From positions 6,139,892-6,203,891 of the forward strand of contig BSYO01000020.1 of NCBI GenBank assembly GCA_033239525.1: 64,000 nucleotides of DNA, in the 5' to 3' direction. The translations under genes were made by a program, and so were the position numbers. The number at the start of each line of letters is the position of its first letter. The stretch's first letter is position 1. Positions 10,632-22,276 of the stretch are shown in pieces. This stretch comes from Nepenthes gracilis (taxonomy: Eukaryota; Streptophyta; Magnoliopsida; Caryophyllales; Nepenthaceae). The notes beneath the pieces are model-generated. The model did not search any database, was not told where the DNA came from, and saw only the letters and a program-made list of their open reading frames with translations.

Positions 10632-11890
10632 ATGCAAGTCTCTGACGGTGAAAACTGGATGACACCATACTGGAGGTATTTGACAAATGGTACACTACCG
10701 GAGAGCGCAGACGAGACGAAGCAGGTCAAAAAGATAGCCGGCTGTTATACCATAGTGGACAGAAGGCTATATCGTCGAGGATACTCGACACCGTACCTCC
10801 ACTGTCTAAACCCTGAGGAGGCAGACTATGCTTTAAGAGAAATCCATCTCGGGATATGCGGATCACACATTGGTGGCAAGAACATTGCGTTCAAAATTAT
10901 ACACCAGGGATATTACTGGCCAACGATGAAAAATGATCTCCTTAAATTTTTAAAGAAGTGTGAGAATTGCCAACTCCATGATAACCTCACCACTAGCCAC
11001 CCGCGGAACTGAGATCCCTCCAAGCACCTTGGCCTTTTGCGCAATGGGGACCCGATATTCTCGGTCCATTTTTCATCGTAGCCGGACAGAGAAAGTTCTT
11101 CATTGCGGGTATAGACTACTTTACTAAATGGGTTGAAGTTGTCCCATTGACCAAGATCACCGAGCACAATGCCCTAGAATTTATTTGCCAGAGTATAGTA
11201 AGCAGATTTGACATTTTTGAGGTCATCGTAACTGACAATAAAACTCAATTTTTTGGAAAACGTTTCACAAAGTATTACATTAGTTTGGATATCAGATTGG
11301 TCCACACTTTGGTAGTATACCGTCAGGAAAATAGATAGGTAAAAGTCACCAATTGTACGCTATTGCACGGTCTAAAGACTAAGTTGGAGGATGCAGGGGG
11401 CTCCTTAGTCAACGAACTGTCCTTTGTGCTATGGTTGGACTAGACGACTCCTAAGGAACCAACTCGTGAAACACCCTTCAACCTCTATTATTGGACAAAG
11501 GTTATAATACCGGTTGAGATTAGGCTCCTGAGTCTCAAGGTCAAAGCCTTCGATCTACTTGGTAACTACCAAAAGATCAGGGAACATTTAGATATGCTGG
11601 AGAAAGCCCGCGATGTGGCCAGGATGCGCACAGTCGCCTACCAACAATGAATCACTCATTATTACAACAAGAAAGTAAAAGCACGACAATTTAAAATTGG
11701 AGACTTGGTGTTACGAAGTATAGAGGCCATAGGTAAAATAGCCAGTCAGAACAAGATTTTTCTGAATTAGGAAGGCCCATTCTTGGTCTCAACTGTTCCG
11801 CAAAATAGAGCATATAAACTCTGAACCTAAAATGTCGAGTTAGTCTTGTGGATGTGGAACGCGATCCACTTAAAGCGCTACTACCAATGA
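10632..11890 (+). pseudogene. integrase of Gypsy element
   Basis: Would insert the cDNA into the genome. The zinc-binding HHCC domain is at about 10810-10975: EEADYALREIHLG, GSHIGGKNIAF, GYYWPTMKNDLLKF and CENCQLH. After a frame change near 11010 the core follows: WGPDILGPF (about 11046, first Asp), FIAGIDYFTKWVEVVPLTKI (about 11100-11160), VTDNKTQF (about 11229, second Asp) and the third-residue region near 11336-11350, which reads R-stop-VKVTN where GQVEVTN is expected. The catalytic Glu is therefore Lys and the enzyme would be dead. The C-terminal part (YYNKKVKARQFKIGDLVL) is at about 11661-11715, and the end HLKRYYQ is at about 11867-11887. Confidence 0.8.
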
Positions 11891-12099
11891 AGACCTAGGT
11901 AGGTCATCTGTGTGATCTGAGACGTACTTGTAACATACCCAATTGTTAATAAAAGATATTCTTTTCTTTCTTCATCTACATGTTCTCTGTTTCTTTTCTT
12001 CCTTTTTATTTCCATATGAATACTTGCATGCAGGTTGTATGAGAATAGACAACCTAGACTGCTCCTAAGTTGAGTGAGTTTTCACTCGCTTGTAATCAA

Positions 12100-12357
12100 A
12101 TTTTAGTCATCCAAGTGGCTTGTCAGTGGCCGACTTAAACCTTGGTCATCCCAAAGCCCGTGAGCAGTCAAATCAAACCTTGGTTATCCAAGTGGCCTGT
12201 GAGCGGTCGAATCAAACCTTAGTCATTCAAACAGTCAATTAGTGGCCAACTTAAACTTTGATCATCCAAGCAACTCGTGAGCGGTTGAATCAAACCTTTG
12301 TCATTCAAGCGACCCATGAGCAGTTGAATTTAAACTTGGTTCAATCCTAAGTGGCCC
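12100..12357 (+). repeat. 39-bp tandem repeat array
   Basis: About 6.5 imperfect copies of a 38-39-bp unit built around gtcatccaagtggc and gagcggtcgaatcaaacc. Anchor words occur near 12106, 12145, 12183, 12222, 12261 and 12300. The array lies just downstream of pol, where each Tat-like element in this window tends to have an array with its own unit. It ends exactly at the start of the inserted solo LTR. Confidence 0.8.
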
Positions 12358-14230
12358 TGTAAAATATGGTTTCTAAGACATAATAAATTCTAATAATTAA
12401 ATTAATATAATTAAATTTAGGATAAAATAAATTTGAGAAAATGAAGATTGGATGATAGTTAAAGGAAAATGGGTGCCAAGCTCACTGGAGGCTCAAGCAA
12501 GGCTGGAGGCGCTAATTTGTGAAGGCTTGTACTCGAAGCATGCTCGAAGTGTGCTCAAACGCTGGTCGGCCTAATATTTTTCCACCGAATTACTGTAGCG
12601 CCATTCCAGAATGTCCCCACTGACTTATATTATGCATTTTAAATAGGGAAAGAGAAGAGGAAATATGGCACAAATGAGTAGAGCAGAACAGAAAAAGGAG
12701 AGGGAAGAAGAGAAGGAGAAGGAATTCCAAGCAAGTTTTGATTCGATCAGAGTAAGAAAATCAATAAATCAGGTTAAGGCAAGTGTACTCCAAACTCTAT
12801 CTTTCCTTATTGTAGCTTTTTGCTATCTCGTTTTAGGTGTTATTACTCTAATACCCTCATCCTCTAAGATTTGTCATGTAATACTGTATATTTTCTTGCT
12901 TTCTCATGATTTTATGAATAAATTACATGTTTAAGTATAAATATTATTATTTATGGGTTCAATTTCATTGTTTAAATTATGTTTCATGTCTGAACGTTTC
13001 TCTCAAGTTTAAGCTCGAAAACGAAGGCAATGGTTTGGAAATCTTTGAGTTATGGAGTGAAAAATATTATACGATGAATCATTTAAATTTACCAGATGGT
13101 TTACCTAAAATTTTGTTAAAAGTCATGCTATTTAAATTACTGGGAATCCTAAGTTATTTGAAGACTTAGTTATGTGAAGTTAAAGTGGTCCCTAAAGGAC
13201 GAGGACTAGGACTAAGAAACAAAAATCAGAACTTCCTAAGTTAAGATAAAGATATGTGATCATCTTGTCCTCGGGTTATAAATAAGGAGGAATTCATGAT
13301 CAATCTGTCTTCGGATAAGAACTAAGCATATGTGGTCATCCTTCCTCGGAATATAAATAAGGAGGAATTCATGATCAATCTGTCTTCGGACAAGAACTAA
13401 GCATATATGGTCATCCTGTCCTTGGGATTGTAAATAAGAGCAATTCATGATCAATCTGTCTTCGGATAAGAACTAAGAATATGTGATCATCCTATCTTCG
13501 AGATATAAATAAGGACAATTTTATAATTAATCTGTCCTCTGTCCTTTCCCACCCTGTGTCTATGGCCACTGCAATGTCCTTGGTCATTTTATCCATGTTG
13601 ACAGTCTTCAAGGCCATGGCCACTGTACTGTCCTTGGTCTTTGTCCACTTCGGCATCCTTCAAACGACCTCGGCCACTAATCCCTTCATGTTCATGCATC
13701 ATTTTATGCTTTTGCATTATCCCCATACATGTTTTATATACATATAAATATATGTTTTATATGAAAACTTTGCACATACTTGTTATTATGGCACCTTATT
13801 GAATAATTGGCTCACCCCTTGCTACTTTTGTCTACCCTTTTAGATGACACAAATGAGTTGATACTGATAAGAAAGAGTGAATATAGGGATTAGTTAAAGG
13901 AAGATTTATTGGACCTCGAGACTTGAAATTTTGGAAGTGTTTGATGGAATATGAATGTAAATGACTAATGTAAGTTAACTGTTGTATATTAATTTTGGCA
14001 TGTTGTATATTATTATGGTAAAGTATGCTTTCGCATGTTATTATGGGTATTGTTATGCTTCCCTCGGTTTGATTTTGGGTTTGTACAAGTTTCTAAATGA
14101 CATATTTTGTTAGATCCAATATGATAGTTGAAATTACTATGTTGGAGCCATGAATGTAATGGCATTTGATTTTGGATCCTGTGTATGTGCTGTGAATTGA
14201 ATTTTGAAGTTTATCTATCTTCTTTAGGGG
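12358..14230 (+). repeat. solo LTR inserted in Tat-like element (3' end approximate)
   Basis: Starts tgtaaaatatgg and shows colinear similarity with the LTR at 28932-30982: an early taattaaattaatataatt block, an A/G-rich gagaagagg block near 12650, and near the end gagccatgaatg...ttttggatcct (about 14145-14180 here, about 30828-30865 there). A TATA-like ttttaaat is near 12638. The last ~100 bp differ from the other copy, so the right border (14200-14250) is uncertain and I found no target-site duplication. The family is unassigned; a chromovirus-type Gypsy LTR is possible. The small open frames inside look accidental. Confidence 0.6.
13256..13520 (+). repeat. ~76-bp minisatellite inside the solo LTR
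   Basis: About 3.5 copies of a 75-76-bp unit with words ggtcatcctgtcctcgg, ataaataaggaggaattc and atgatcaatctgtcttcgg. The unit start is seen near 13258, 13334, 13409 and 13486. The related LTR at 28932 does not show it, so it arose in this copy or its sublineage. Confidence 0.75.
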
Positions 14231-14462
14231 GCTTAAACAGCACGCATGACAACCTCCACGACTAGGAAATAGAGCAGTCAGTTTACGACAATCATCGATC
14301 CATTCCACACAAAGTGTAAAAAGCCGGCTAACCGGCCGGCAAAAAAAAAAAACTAAAGAAAAAGCCGGATAAAGTCATGAAACCCAATATGTAAATGAAA
14401 CCAGTTCTTTATTAACAATACTTTATTTACAAATACAATAAAGAACAAAAAGTACAAGAATC

Positions 14463-16243
14463 TCAACTAAGGGGCAGAGACCAAAGAGCACGTGAAAAAG
14501 GCACTTGCACACCCCGAAAAAAGTCAACTAGGTTCCCACGTTGCTGCGTGCCACGGTTCAAGGGGTTAAGGACTCTAGTAGGAAAGTCAGGATCCACAAT
14601 CTCAACAATCCGACAACAGACGCTGCCACCTTCCCAAAGCTTGGCCCACAACACCTGAGTGACCTCCTCGGGGCTCAGACGAGTGCATAGCTAGTTCTCT
14701 AATGAGACTATCTTCACCTAGAGCTAATCCGTGAGCCCCTCTGCCCAAGCTTTTCTCTCTTCCAAACCCATTGACTACGCCCTCAGCTCAGACAGCTCTA
14801 ACTGGAGGGCGGCCTTCTCCTCTTGGTGCTTTTGAACTTGAGCACTCAATTGCCTCAGCTGCTCTCCTAGTTGGAGAATCTCTTCCTCCCTGTCTTCAAT
14901 CACCGCCTCTCGTTGGCACAATCTTTTCACCATTGTGCCAATAATTTTCTCTTGTTGCAAGAAATAAAACGAAGATAGGCTACGACGGCGGAGAAAGGTG
15001 GAAAGAAAGAACTTAGAAGAAATTACTGGGAAGACTTTTCATTTCTTCCTTGCTGATGGGCCCTGCGACCTAGGGCCTGATGGTGAGATATTTGGAGTTG
15101 TAGCCTCCTAAGTCCGCTCCACTATAGCCTCACCGGCGGACTCCTCCGGTAAGATGGCCAAGAGACTTAGAGTGACGGTTTCCTGTGCCAACTCCACAAT
15201 AATGTCAACCACCTCAACAAGCTCTCTGATGGGCAACTCCTCCAGCTCCGCAGACAGCTCAGCGGCTGACTCCTCCACTCCTACAGCTTCAAGCGCCAGC
15301 TCTGCTGGTGCCGTTGGCACCGCCAAGCTACTAGGCAATAATGGATCAATGGCGACGCCTCCTGCGACGACTCTCTCAAAATCAGTCGGAGAAGCCTTAG
15401 CACCAAAGCGCTTGCCAATGCCAGCCGGTTGACCGTCCATTTAGTAATTTGGCTTGGCAAACGACCAGGAAGTAGGCTCAGCAAGTGCAACCCTCTTCTT
15501 CCTAGGGCTGCTAGGAGGGTCACTGATGGTGAGAGTACCAACCTTCCTCTTAGGCTGCGATGTGCCAACGATGGAGGAGGCTTGAACTTTTGGACGGGTG
15601 AGGGAGGACCCCAACGAGCTCCCCTGGCTTTCGCTCTGGACACCAGATGATCCCTCCTGAACTCGGAGAGATGACCCCTCACCCACTATAGTAGTGGCTC
15701 CACTTCCTCCACCTCTTTCTTGGTGGGCCTCCTGGTTAAATTTCTCGGGACCTTGCCCCAATCCCAGGACAAGGGTCAGCCATCAGTAACATGAACAAAA
15801 AGGAATTGGTCCTTCCAGTTCTTGACCGACTCATAATTAGCACTGCTGATACGCAACTCCTGCGGAGATATGGAAATTCAGTCCCCACTCTCGGTGAACG
15901 GAACATGACCAACCCTGATGGCCTTAATCGCCAGCAACCGCGAATGGTGATGGATGAATATACACAGTGAACAAAGTTAACGTATGGAATTCACATGAAC
16001 CCATGCGATAAGAACACCAAACGCCATGAGAATATGGAGCAGCTCCTCTGGAATCGAGAGGCGAAGCCCACTTCACAAGTGAGCCTCGTACACTATGATG
16101 TGGCCGGTAGGAGGAGAGCGAGCCCTATCCTACTCGCTAGGCATCGAGAACACAATGTGCGATAAGATATTAAATTCAACGTATAATTCCCTCACTTCGC
16201 CAGTAGAAATGACTGAACGGATTTCGATAACTGAAGGAGCCAT
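14463..16243 (-). pseudogene. antisense ORF of Tat-like element (gypsy-type transposon domain, coiled coil)
   Basis: Runs opposite to the host element. The start ATG is at 16243 (MAPSVIEIRSV), about 80 nt downstream of a TATA-like tataaaaata at 16330-16321. The N-terminal region reads GHIIVYEAHL, then LSIPEELLHILMAFGV near 16100-16030, and NWKDQFLFVHVTDG near 15815-15770. It parallels GFITVYEVHL and FPIAEELYYIMRALGV in the copy at 47679 and fits, by pattern, the domain family named putative gypsy type transposon (Pfam PF04195; by recollection, not searched). A Ser/Pro-rich middle (15761-15441) and a Glu-rich frame (15440-15108) follow. A coiled coil (EEEILQLGEQLRQLSAQVQK) is near 14885-14820, and the C-terminal LWAKLWEGGSVCCRIVEI is near 14650. 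Several stops and frame changes break it. Role unknown. Confidence 0.65.
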
Positions 16244-16320
16244 GGGAGCAGTGTAGGGAGAGATGAAGACTTAGAATTTTTCTAGGAAGAAATGTGTGAA
16301 AAGTTTGAATTGTTGCATGT

Positions 16321-16330
16321 TATTTTTATA
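16321..16330 (-). promoter_or_regulatory. TATA-like box for the antisense ORF
   Basis: tataaaaata on the minus strand, about 80 nt before the ATG at 16243. The antisense gene at 47679 has a similar TTATTTAAA about 120-130 nt before its ATG, so the position is roughly conserved. Transcription is inferred only. Confidence 0.4.
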
Positions 16331-16559
16331 AGTCCACCACCATTGAAGTGAAGCAGCGCCTCGAAAAGGCGCGACAATCATAACCGACACATGTCGATTC
16401 CAGAGAGGGCATTGTCAAATCGAATTGCTTGACGAATCAATTACAGGGATTACAACTTCACTGCATGACGACACATGGCAAAGAACAGCGGGCCACTCAA
16501 AGTACTGAAACAATTCTGCAACCTTTCGATTGCCTGTCCGACGGCATAACGAAACAACG

Positions 16560-16788
16560 TGTCAATCCCAACCCACACCATTCTTTGCATTCTAGTATAA
16601 CGGTCAATGAACCCGGTCAACACTCTCTCCTAATCAGTTTCCGGATTCTAATGTTGTGGTCAATTAATTTGATCAACATTCTTTCCAACGTAGCTTTCCA
16701 GATTCTACATGGTGGTTAACAGTTCCGGTCAATATTCTTTCCAACTTAGCTTTTCAGATTCTACATAGCAGTTAACGAATTCGGTCAA
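16560..16788 (+). repeat. 57-bp tandem repeats, left part (split by Copia insertion)
   Basis: About four imperfect copies of a 57-bp unit with the words ggtcaacattctttccaac and ccggattctaatgttg. The array continues after the Copia element at 23061, and removing the insertion with one copy of its TSD restores the unit. Confidence 0.8.
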
Positions 16789-16793
16789 TATTC

Positions 16794-17295
16794 TGTGGGC
16801 TTCAGCCCAAATCCAAAAATGATGAGCCGGCCCAATGAGCCGTTGAGCCAGCCCATGAGTCGATGCGCCGATCGAGCCGCGAGCCACGAACGACTTGTCT
16901 GAAGCCGATTTCGAGCTGTAGGGTTTTGTTGCCCTCTTCGTCTTCCTCGATTGATTCATCTCCATTTGCCGTTTTTCTTAGTTAATTGCTGAAGCATTTG
17001 TGGTCCATTAAGTGGTGATAACTCTCCCATTAAGTTAATTAATCAATTTTGGCCGGTTTGAGTACGAAACGCTCGGTTGAGGCGGGTGATGGTTTCGCCT
17101 ATAAATTGAGCTTTTTGGCTTTGTCCCTGGCACCCAACTCAAGCGCTACACCATCTAAACGAGTGAAAGAGTGTCCAGAAGCATGGAGCCGGTCCGAATA
17201 GAACGTCCGAAAACAGAGCACCAAATGGCCGGAGGTATATTAATCGATTTTAAATTCTGCTTTTGTGGTTGTTTTAGTCACATAATTTTCTAACA
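16794..17295 (+). repeat. Copia 5' LTR
   Basis: 502 bp, tgtggg...taaca. TATA-like ctataaatt is at 17099-17107. Compared with the 3' LTR it has about 20 extra bases near 16831-16853 (an imperfect doubling of ccaatgagccg/ccatgag words), and otherwise scattered substitutions. Confidence 0.92.
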
Positions 17296-17297
17296 TT

Positions 17298-17309
17298 TGG
17301 TATCAGAGC
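17298..17309 (+). other. primer binding site (initiator tRNA-Met type)
   Basis: tggtatcagagc, two bases after the LTR end. This is the standard plant Copia primer site complementary to the 3' end of initiator methionine tRNA. Confidence 0.9.
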
Positions 17310-18453
17310 AAGGCTTCAACTCTGCCTTTGTTGTTCTGTTATTTTTCGATTTTTCGCGAATTCGTAAAAACCTAAAGTCTTCATTTTTTTGAAGATTTGG
17401 TTCAAACGAGCACTGGAAATCGATGGGAAATTAAATTTCCGAAATTTTCATATATTTTTATCATTTATGGTGTTCGTATCGTCTTTGTTTGAATCGGTCC
17501 GAATTCGGATCGAGTCGTTCATTGTTTGATACGGGCGAAACCGGCTTAAGGTAGAGCGACAACTTGAACGACGCTGTTTTACGCTTCTCGGCGATTATAA
17601 ACGCCGTCTTTTTCTCGCTTCTATTTTGTGCTTCGAACGACGTCATTTCCTCGAACGACCGGTTATTAAACGACGCTGTTTTTGCTGATTTAAAAAAAAA
17701 TTTAATTATATCGGTTATGGGCCGTTTCGCTCGCGGCCCAAATCGGTTTTCAGGCGCTGCCCGTGCTTGCCCGCCCATCAGAAAGATAAGGAATTAAAAT
17801 GCGGCGGACGGGTTTCGAACTCGGGACGATGCATGGGAACGAGCGGCTTCTGCCGCTGCGCTGCTGAGCGCCTTACGTCTATTTTTGAACTTAAATTGCT
17901 TATATACATTTATACAGTGTATATATTATATATATACGTATATATTTATATATATAATTCTATTATTATATATAATGAATAAAATACAATATCCGAAATA
18001 TAATTATATATATGTATAAACAATGTCTTGTGATTAAAATAATTTAATTAATTGAGGATTAGCCACAGCACCCTTAATTAATAAAATTATTTTTATTATC
18101 ACGTGTGGTATAAAGACATAAATTATGAATAATTATTTTGATATAATAAAATTTATCCCACAGAAAATTTTATTATATTAAATTAATTAATCAGGATAAA
18201 ATGTCAAATTATTATTCTTAATTTACCCACAGGGATTAAGAATGGAATATAATTTGATAGTTTTATCATAAAATTGGACATGAATCTACTGGAATTAAAA
18301 TTTTGCCCACAGGTAATTTTTTGTCTATTGATTCATGATGTATGTTCAACATTGGTAAAATATAATTTTGTAATTTGTTAGCCTCATTTTTGGATGTTAA
18401 GTATGTATTTATTTTTATGCAGCTATTCAATCTATAATTCTTTCTGATATTAG
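17310..18453 (+). other. untranslated leader of the Copia element
   Basis: No coding signal. The first part is mixed in composition. It includes a short region (17690-17880) that on the minus strand looks like a tRNA-derived fragment: agcgcagcgg as an A-box, and gagttcgaaaccc as a B-box about 45 bases later, followed by GC-rich then T-rich sequence. From 17900 to 18450 it is very AT-rich (ta)n sequence with a repeated word (cccacag) near 18156, 18226 and 18307. A long leader is common in Copia elements. Confidence 0.6.
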
Positions 18454-20919
18454 ATGTGAATTCCCGAACTAAAAGGTGACAACTATAAAGTGTGGAAGGA
18501 GAGAATTCTTCTTTACTTAGGGTGGCTGGATATCGATTATGCTATCCGGAAAGACGAACCAACGACTCTTACCCTTACCAGCACTCCGGATGAGGTAACT
18601 CTTTATAAACGTTGGGAGCGATCTAATCGCCTCAGTTTAATATTCATAAAGACAAAAATTTCTGCTGGTATTCGTAGTTCTGTCGACCAGCATACTAAAG
18701 TGCGGGATTTACTGAAGGCCATAGACGAGCAATTTGTGACTTCAGATAAGGCACTTGCAAGCACCCTAATAATAAAGTTCTCATCTATTAGGCTCACCAG
18801 TGTTAAGGGTGTGCGTGAGCACATAATGCAAATGAGGGATATTGCAGCTCAACTAAAAAATCTAGAGGTGGAAATGTCTGAACCTTTTATTGTACATTAC
18901 ATTTTAAATTCGCTTTCACCGTAATATGAGCCTTTTAAAATCTCTTATAACACATATAAGGATAAATAGTCAATAAATGAACTCATGACCATGTGTGTGC
19001 AAGAGGAAGGAAGGCTCATAATGGAGCAAAGTGAGAGCGTCTTCATGCAAAAAGAAGGAAGGTTCAAGATGCAGGCCAAATCAAAGGAAAAAGGTAAAAT
19101 ATCTCCCCAATCTGATATTAAGAAGGAGTCCAAGTGCTTCTTCTGTAAAAAGAATGGACACGTAAAGAAGGACTGTTTCAAGTATCAAAATTGGCTTGAA
19201 AAGAAAGGTAATCCATTCTCTTTTGTATGTTATGAATCTAATATGGTTAATGTTGCACATAACACATGGTGGATTGACTCTGGTTCTACAAGCTATATTT
19301 CTAATACCTTACAGGGCTTGCAAAACCTAAGGAAACCAGTGGGCAGTGAACAATGCATCTTCTCCGAAAACAAGATGCGTTCACATGTGGAGGCCATTGG
19401 AACAAGCAATTTAATTTTGAGTAGTGGTTTTATTTTGTCTCTTGAAAAGACCTTTTACATTCCAAATTTCTCTAGAAATTTGATTTCTATTTCGGGACTT
19501 GTACATTTTGGATATTCCTTTACATTTTTAGACTCATTATTCAGTTTATCTTATAAGTCTGATATTGTTGGGAATGGTACACTGTTTGATGGTTTTTATT
19601 ATTTAAATTTACAAAATAATACCAATTTCAATACTGTGCATGTTAATAATGGAATTAAAAGATATGTTATGAATGAATATTCCTCGATGTTGTGGCATAG
19701 GAGATTGGGACATATCTCCATTGATAGAATCAAAAGATTGGTAAATAATATAGTACTTAGTACTCTAGATTTTACTGATTTTGAGACTTATGTGGACTGC
19801 ATTAAAGAAAAGTAGACCAACAAGACTAAGAAAAATGCCAATAGGAGTTCGGTCATATTAGAGATCATACATACTGACATTTGTAGTCCTGATATAGACT
19901 CATATGGCCCAAAATATTTCATCACCTTTATTGATGATTTCTCACGATATATGTATCTTTACTTGCTTCATAATAAATATGAAGCATTGGATGCTTTTAA
20001 ATTGTTTAAAGCAGAAGTAGAGAAACAAATTGAAAAAAATATCAAAATTGTGAGATTAGATAGAGGTGGAGAGTATTATGGTAGATATACTGAAGATGGA
20101 CAAATGCCTGGTCCATTTGTAAAGTTTCTTCAAGAACATGGGATTGTTGCCCAGTATACTATGCCTGGTTCTCCGAACCAAAATGGTGTAGCAGAAAGAA
20201 GAAACCGAACATTATTGGACATGGTGAGGAGTATGCTTAGTAACTCTGAACTTTTAAAATCTTTGTGGAGTGAAGCTCTTAAAACGACGGTGTACATATT
20301 AAATCGGGTCCCAACAAAAGCTGTTCCAAAAACTCCTTTTGAGTTATGGAAAGGTTGGAAATCGAGTTTGCAACATATACGCGTATGGGGATGCCCATCC
20401 GAAGTAAGAGTTTATAACCCACATGAAAAGAAATTGGACCCAAGGACCATAAGTGAGTATTTCATTGGATATGCTGAACGGTCTAGGGGATACAGATTTT
20501 ACTGTCCATCTCATACCACTAGGATTGTGAAATCAAGAAATATAAAATTTCTTGAGAATGACTTAATGAGTGGGAGGAAACGATCAAGAACTGATCATTT
20601 GGATTCACAACCCTCCACTTCATATGATAGGTTGATTGATATACACAACACCCCTCAAGATCAATCTGGTGTTGAACAATCAATCGTTGTCATTCCACAA
20701 AATACTGATTCTATTCTAGTTCACCATGACATTCAGAATTTATCTGAAATAGTTGTACAACATGCTCCTGTTGAGGATGATGATACAACATTAAGAAGGT
20801 CTTCTAGAATGAGAAAGTCAGCAATCCCTAGTGATTATGTTGTATATCTGGAAGAGTCTGACTACAATGTGGGAGCTGAAAATGATCCTGAAACGTTTTC
20901 ACAAGCCATGAGTTGTTAA
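18454..20919 (+). pseudogene. Copia gag, protease and integrase (one frame, with stops)
   Basis: One frame runs from the ATG at 18454 to 20919. The ATG is followed at once by TGA, then FPELKG-type gag sequence begins, so the start is damaged or the true start lies elsewhere. Gag occupies 18463-19200 and ends in a CCHC knuckle, CFFCKKNGHVKKDCF (19138-19180). The protease active site WWIDSGSTSY is at 19267-19296. The pre-integrase segment MLWHRRLGHIS is near 19688. The integrase core has HTDICS (19869), a second Asp in RLDRGGEYYG (20055) and Glu in NGVAERRNR (20183), so the D,D,E triad is present. Stops at 18922, 18967 and 19813 are in frame. It ends at 20919 where about 60 residues normally leading into RT seem to be missing. 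Confidence 0.85.
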
Positions 20920-22276
20920 AGGTTATACTCAGAAAGAAGGAATTGATTACAAGGAGACTTTTTCTCCTGTATCTAAAAAGGACTCTCTTTGTATAATTTT
21001 GGCATTGGTTGCTCATTTTGATATGAAATTGTAACAAATGGATGTGAAAACGATATTTTTAAATGGTGATCTAGTGGAAGAGGTTTACATGAAACAACCA
21101 GAAGGATTCTCCTCTAGTGATGGTGAGCAATTGGTGTAAAAATTAAAGAAGTTCATATATGGATTGAAACAAGCATCCCGTCAATGGTATTTGAAATTTT
21201 ATGAAATCATCTCTTCATTCGGTTTTGAAGAGAATATTTTGGATCAATGTATATACCAGAAGGTCAGTGGGAGTAAGACTTATTTTCTTGTCTTATATGT
21301 GGATGATATTTTACTTGCATCCAATGATAAAGGGTTATTGTATGAGGTGAAACAATTTCTCTTTAAAAATTTTGAAATGAAGAATATGGGTGATGCATCT
21401 TATGTCATTAGCATAAAGATACATCGAGACAGACCGCGTTGTATTTTGGGTTTGTCTCAAGAGACCTATATCAATAAGGTTTTAGAGAGATTTCGGATGA
21501 AAGATTGTTCACCGAGTGTAGCACCCATTGTGAAGAGTGATAGGCTCAATTTGAGCCAATGCCCGAAAAACGATTTGGAACGAGAACAGATCAAGAACAT
21601 TCCGTATGCTTCCGTTGTTGGAAGTTTGATGTATGCTCATGTATTTACAAGACCTGACATAGTATTTGCAGTTGGAATGTTGGAAAGATTTCAAAGTAAT
21701 CCAGGAATTGAACACTGGAAAACTGCCAAGAAAGTCATGAGGTATCTTCAAGGTACCAAAGATTTCATGCTTACATATAGACGGACTGACAATCTAGAAG
21801 TTTTGGGGTACTCCGATTCAGACTTCGCTGGGTGTGTTGATTCACGTAAATCAACATCCGGTTACATATTTTTATTTGCCGGTGGAACTGTTTCCTGGCG
21901 GAGTGCAAAGCAAACTTTGATTGCTACTTCCACTATGGAGGCCGAGTTCGTTGCTTGTTTCGAGGCTACAAAGTATGGTGTATGGATGAGAAATTTCATG
22001 TCTAGGCTTAGAGTGGTTGATTCCATCTCAAGGCCATTAAAGATTTTTTGCGATAATTCAGCTGTTGTTTTCCTGGCTAAAAATAACAAAAGTAGCAGTC
22101 GAAGTAAACACATCGACATTCAATTATTAGCCATAAAGGAGCGCATTAAAGGAAAGAAAATTGCTATTGAGCACATCAGCACTGAATTGATGATCGCTGA
22201 TCCTTTGACTAAAGGCATGCCACCATTAAGGTTCAAGAATCTTGTATCTGAAATGGGATTGAGTTCCATTTTGTAA
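20920..22276 (+). pseudogene. Copia reverse transcriptase and RNase H
   Basis: RT resumes at GYTQKEGIDYKETFSPV (20923-20975) directly after the gag-integrase frame ends. The residues normally in between (conserved WKVK and KARLVAKG region) are absent, which points to a deletion of roughly 180-200 bp. After two more stops (21033, 21137) a clean frame runs 21164-22276. It has YGLKQASRQWYLKFYEII, the intact catalytic YVDDILLAS (21297-21323), a DIVFAVGMLERF segment and the RNase H domain: YSDSDFAG, RKSTSGY, SRSKHID and a terminal SEMGLSSIL. The 3' end therefore looks functional while the RT fingers are lost. Confidence 0.85.

Noticed and set aside
12100..12357. CRISPR-like direct repeats
   Set aside because: Units are contiguous and diverged without unique spacers; the context is a plant retrotransposon.
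15154..15432. 92-residue open frame rich in Ser/Ala on the plus strand
   Set aside because: It is the mirror of the Glu/Leu-rich frame of the antisense ORF on the minus strand, which has relatives; the plus frame has none.
17800..17880. tRNA gene on the minus strand
   Set aside because: Only box-like words are present; the T stem and acceptor stem do not pair, so it is listed as a tRNA-like fragment.
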